NCBI GenBank assembly: GCA_037074615.1 | Contig: CM073545.1 | Location: 11,798,001 to 11,862,000, forward strand | Reading direction: 5' to 3' | DNA from: Leucaena leucocephala | Taxonomy: Eukaryota; Streptophyta; Magnoliopsida; Fabales; Fabaceae | DNA: 64,000 nucleotides | Shown: positions 60,629 through 64,000 of the stretch, piece by piece | Layout: each line of letters opens with the position of its first letter | How positions within the stretch are numbered: the stretch's first letter is position 1 | Notes under the pieces: model-generated | Told to the model about the DNA's origin: nothing | What the model saw: the letters and a program-made list of their open reading frames with translations, nothing else | Database searches by the model: none | Position numbers and translations under genes: made by a program

Positions 60629-62080
60629 ATGAAACCAACCATAGTCCTTTATCCTTCACCAGGCATAGGGCACATAGTCTCCATGGTTGAACTTGGCAAG
60701 CTTCTTCTTCAACATTCCCACTCTTTTTCCATCACCATCCTCCTCACCACCGGCTTTCTCGACAAACTCTCTCTGGATTCCTACATCCGTCTCATCTCTC
60801 AGTCCTACCCCTCCATCTCCTTCCGCCGCTTCCCTTTCCTCGCCGTCAAACCATCCTCCGCCTCGCCTCGCATCATAGCCACCTGCTACGAGTTCATCCG
60901 CCTCAACGACACCAACGTTGCGTCAGCTCTCAAGGACATCTCACAAACGTCCAACGTTCGAGCTTTGGTCATTGATATTTTCTGTACATCAGCAATGAAC
61001 ATAGGTTCTTCTCTTGGGATCCCTGTTTACTACTTCTTCACTTCTGGAGCTGCCGTTCTTTCTGCTTTTACGTACTTTCCGAAGATTCATGAGCAAACCA
61101 CGAAGAGCTTCAAGGATCTCTCCATGGATCTTCACTTTCCGGCTAATCCCCCACTCAAGGCCTTTCACGTGGCAGAACCATCTCTTGATAGAGACGACCC
61201 AGCTTACTGGGACTTCTTATATTTCTGTTGTCATCTTCCTAAATCAAGTGGCATCATTATTAACACGTTTCAAGAGCTCGAGCCCAGAGCCGTTAAGGTT
61301 ATATCTGAAGGTGCTTGCTTTCCTGATCCAAAAGAAACACCTCCTGTTTACTACATCGGTCCTCTGATTGCAGAGCCAAAAGATCGAAACGAAGAAGAAG
61401 AAGGAGAAGAAAAAGATGGTGGAAGAATCCAGAACTGCTTGACATGGCTTGACAAGCAGCCGAGCCGAAGAGTGGTTTACTTGTGTTTTGGAAGCCGTGG
61501 CTCGCTGACGGTGGAACAATTGAAGGAGATTGCTTATGGATTGGAGAAGAGTGAGATGAGATTCTTGTGGGTTGTGAAGAGGCCACCCATTGATGAGAGA
61601 ACGAAGCAGACATTGGACACAACGGGAGATTTCGATTTGGATTCGGTTTTGCCGAGGGGGTTCATGGAGAGAACCAGAGATAGAGGCATGGTGGTGAGGT
61701 CATGGGCCCCACAAGTGGAGGTGCTGAGCAGGGAATCCGTTGGCGGGTTTGTTACTCATTGCGGGTGGAACTCCGTGCTGGAGGCTGTGGTGGCCGGGGT
61801 GCCGATGATTGCGTGGCCATTGTACGCGGAGCAGCACATGAATAGGAATTTGCTTGTGGAGGAGATGAAGATGGTGATAGGGTTGGAGCACAGAGACGAA
61901 GATGGGTTCGTGAAAGGTGACGAATTGGAGAAGAAAGTGAGAGAATTGATGGAATCGGAGAAAGGGAAGGAGATGAGAGAAAGAACCTTGAAGATGAGAA
62001 ACTTGGCTAAATCTGCAAGAGGTATATTTGGTTCATCCACCAAATCGTTGAACGAGTTGGTGGAAAGGTGGAATAGCTGA
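60629..62080 (+). CDS. Family-1 UDP-glycosyltransferase, UGT88-like (copy 2)
   Basis: 483 residues, intronless, intact. Close paralog of 17689-19155: long identical stretches such as SFRRFP, RALVID, YYFFTSGAA and the PSPG box, with differences concentrated in the acceptor-side N-terminal half and the acidic linker at 255-266. Catalytic His15 lies in PSPGIGH and Asp116 in LVIDIFC. The PSPG box spans W359-Q402 with HCGWNS and a final Gln, favouring UDP-glucose. The differing residues around positions 70-95 and 178-205 could change acceptor choice. The two genes point away from each other, so an inverted duplication is needed to explain them. Confidence 0.95.
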   Translation: MKPTIVLYPSPGIGHIVSMVELGKLLLQHSHSFSITILLTTGFLDKLSLDSYIRLISQSYPSISFRRFPFLAVKPSSASPRIIATCYEFIRLNDTNVASALKDISQTSNVRALVIDIFCTSAMNIGSSLGIPVYYFFTSGAAVLSAFTYFPKIHEQTTKSFKDLSMDLHFPANPPLKAFHVAEPSLDRDDPAYWDFLYFCCHLPKSSGIIINTFQELEPRAVKVISEGACFPDPKETPPVYYIGPLIAEPKDRNEEEEGEEKDGGRIQNCLTWLDKQPSRRVVYLCFGSRGSLTVEQLKEIAYGLEKSEMRFLWVVKRPPIDERTKQTLDTTGDFDLDSVLPRGFMERTRDRGMVVRSWAPQVEVLSRESVGGFVTHCGWNSVLEAVVAGVPMIAWPLYAEQHMNRNLLVEEMKMVIGLEHRDEDGFVKGDELEKKVRELMESEKGKEMRERTLKMRNLAKSARGIFGSSTKSLNELVERWNS

Positions 62081-62089
62081 AACTTGATT

Positions 62090-63600
62090 CAGAGTGGAAT
62101 GAAAAATGAAAAACGGGCTAAGGTGAAAATTTCCGTGCGAAGTTTTTCTTTTTACTTATGAGCAATGTTGCTTTAGAATGATTTTTTCAGTTGAATTGAG
62201 AAATTTTAAAACATAGTACCGTTAAAAATGTTAATAATAAATATCAATGTTTTTACAATCAATATTAGGTTTTTAATATAATGGAACAATATTATTACCT
62301 GTTGAAACTTACATGGCAACATTAAATTTAAAAAATTTATCCAAGCAATATTATTTCTGAACAAAAACTTTGGAAATAAATTTACACCTTAACCTTAACC
62401 CATAAAAAATGTTTGGCCACTGGGGGATGTGGATATATATCCATTTTAGGGAAATAAAATTTTAATTAAATGAAGGCAGCTCCTTTGTGTTGTTCGACTA
62501 GGATTACTTTTGGCACCAAATCTAGACAGTATGAATTTCCGGTCTAGGTTTAGTATTTTCTAAAAAAAATTATTTTAATAGGTAAAGAATTTAAAATAGA
62601 GATAATCTCTCTTAATTATTAGTTTTTAAAAAATATTTTTATTTAAAAATTATTTATTAAAATTTTTAAATATAAACTATTAAAATTATATTTAAACGAT
62701 ACATATTTCATTATATTGATGAGCATCATAATACACATCAATGTGATGAGTACCAAAATCGATTCTTTCCTGTTTGACTATCGTTTCCCTATGAGACCTG
62801 CATTATATAGTGTTATTTATTGGTAATTAGTTATGTTTTCTTATATTTGTCCAAAAAAACAAGTTATGTTTTCTTTTATACAAAATTAACAGACACTACA
62901 CAGACATAAAAAAACTTTATCTTATAAAAAGGAACATATCTCTTTGAGCCTAGAGGTAGAGGTATGACTTAATTCTTGGTGAGCCTATTACAAAACACAC
63001 ACAAACTTTACTTCGTAAAAAAAAGGAACATGTTCATTAGAAAAATTGTATTCTATCGATTCATAATATAAATTATTTCTAAAAGAATAGTTTGATCCAA
63101 AATATAAGCAACTTGTAAGATAATTAATGTTTATTTATCAATTTTATCCTTATAATTAAATTCATATCTAAATTGTGCTAACTCTCTTTGTATTTTCTCT
63201 CTCTTCATAATTTACATTCTTCAGGTAAACAAGAAAAAAATATTTCAATTTATGACATATTCCTCTGGTTTTTAATATATGATATAATTAACTAATTTAA
63301 TTATATTAAGAAAATTAGTTAAGTTAGTTAATATAATGTAGTATTTCTAAAATACCCTAACAATTTTTTTAATTCCCTTCCTCCTCTCTTTATTTTATTA
63401 TTATTGAGAAAGTATTAATAGAGGTAATTTAAAAAAATAATAAATAAGTATTATATCCATATCAATATCAACTTCTTAATTATGTCTCATATATATATTA
63501 ATTAAAGACTAAAAGAGTATTAAATAAGTAAACTATATCACTTTTTGATTCCTATGAATTAATTAAAGTGATTTATATTGTGTGAATCAAATAGGGAATA
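62090..63600. other. Intergenic downstream of UGT copy 2
   Basis: AT-rich, no gene. 63085-63535 has a CT-rich centre and 'ataattaactaatttaat' inverted phrases, so it may hold an old MITE. Confidence 0.4.
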
Positions 63601-63602
63601 TC

Positions 63603-63890
63603 TTATAAAAAGGAAATAAAGACATCATCATTGTTTCCATGATTAGCTCCTATAATTTCTTCAACATCCATTCCTCCTGTTACCTTTTCCATTTCATGTT
63701 GATCTCCACCCATCCTTCTCCCACCACCACCACCACCACCAGTGGCGCCCGATACCAAATCTTCAAAAATCATCACCAACACATCCACAATGATAATAAC
63801 AAAAGTTCTGTCGCTTTTCATACTTGATGATGAACAAGTCTTATCATTTGGACACAAAGCTTCAAAAATCATGACTATGGTTGACTTCAT
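63603..63890 (-). CDS. Possible small or partial gene, unknown
   Basis: 95 codons from MKSTIVMIFEALCP, with a hydrophobic stretch (VIIIVDVLVMIF), a seven-glycine run and an acidic end, MDVEEIIGANHGNNDD. No family recognised. It might be the last exon of a gene starting beyond the window. The glycine run comes from a GGT repeat, so chance is possible. Confidence 0.2.
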   Translation of the reverse strand: MKSTIVMIFEALCPNDKTCSSSSMKSDRTFVIIIVDVLVMIFEDLVSGATGGGGGGGRRMGGDQHEMEKVTGGMDVEEIIGANHGNNDDVFISFL

Positions 63891-64000
63891 AGAATCCGAT
63901 TGTATTCCTCATCATTTGAAAATTTGAATAAGAAAGCATTATATTCTTTGCCATAGCTACAATAATATCCAATCCAGTCTGCATGTTCCACGCCTTTCGC

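Overview
This window looks like plant nuclear DNA, almost certainly from a eudicot. It is AT-rich and has a spliced annexin gene, two intronless family-1 UDP-glycosyltransferases of the UGT88 type, a hybrid proline-rich (8-cysteine) protein, and many plant-type transposable elements (Athila-like Ty3/gypsy, long-LTR gypsy, L1-type LINE, tRNA-derived SINE, hAT and other TIR elements). The species cannot be named from the sequence alone.

Layout. 1-2.3 kb: 5' half of an annexin gene on the minus strand (exons 1-3; the rest lies off the left edge), with a SINE in intron 1. 4.05-14.25 kb: an Athila-like retrotransposon with a full 5' LTR, PBS, a broken gag-pol frame and a 3' LTR cut to 324 bp. 16.2-17.0 kb: a foldback element. 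17.7-19.2 kb: first UGT (minus). 22.1 kb: a 59-residue candidate membrane peptide. 23.5-44.9 kb: a repeat block. It can be resolved by target-site duplications (TSDs) into nested insertions of one long-LTR family (2.6-3.7 kb LTRs), a LINE and a hAT-like MITE. 45.7-47.9 kb: two TIR elements and a decayed gene fragment. 49.8-50.3 kb: hybrid proline-rich protein (minus). 52.7 kb: second SINE. 53.9-57.4 kb: another long solo LTR. 60.6-62.1 kb: second UGT (plus).

The two UGTs are close paralogs, placed head to head about 41 kb apart, and most of the DNA between them is inserted repeats. This fits a small duplicated glycosyltransferase locus that transposons expanded. The host genes are otherwise functionally unrelated; there is no operon-like organisation.

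The least ordinary material is the long-LTR family. Seven copies (six LTRs plus one chimera) share an ordered set of internal modules: a tRNA-like A-box/B-box segment 85-90 bp from the 5' terminus (three copies intact), a 14-bp motif present in inverted orientation on both sides of a short dyad and a 28-bp tandem array, and a splice-donor-like sequence fused to the first 14-mer. One member (30970-33434) joins a different, 209-bp LTR-like 5' end to the body and 3' end of this family, yet has a perfect TSD.
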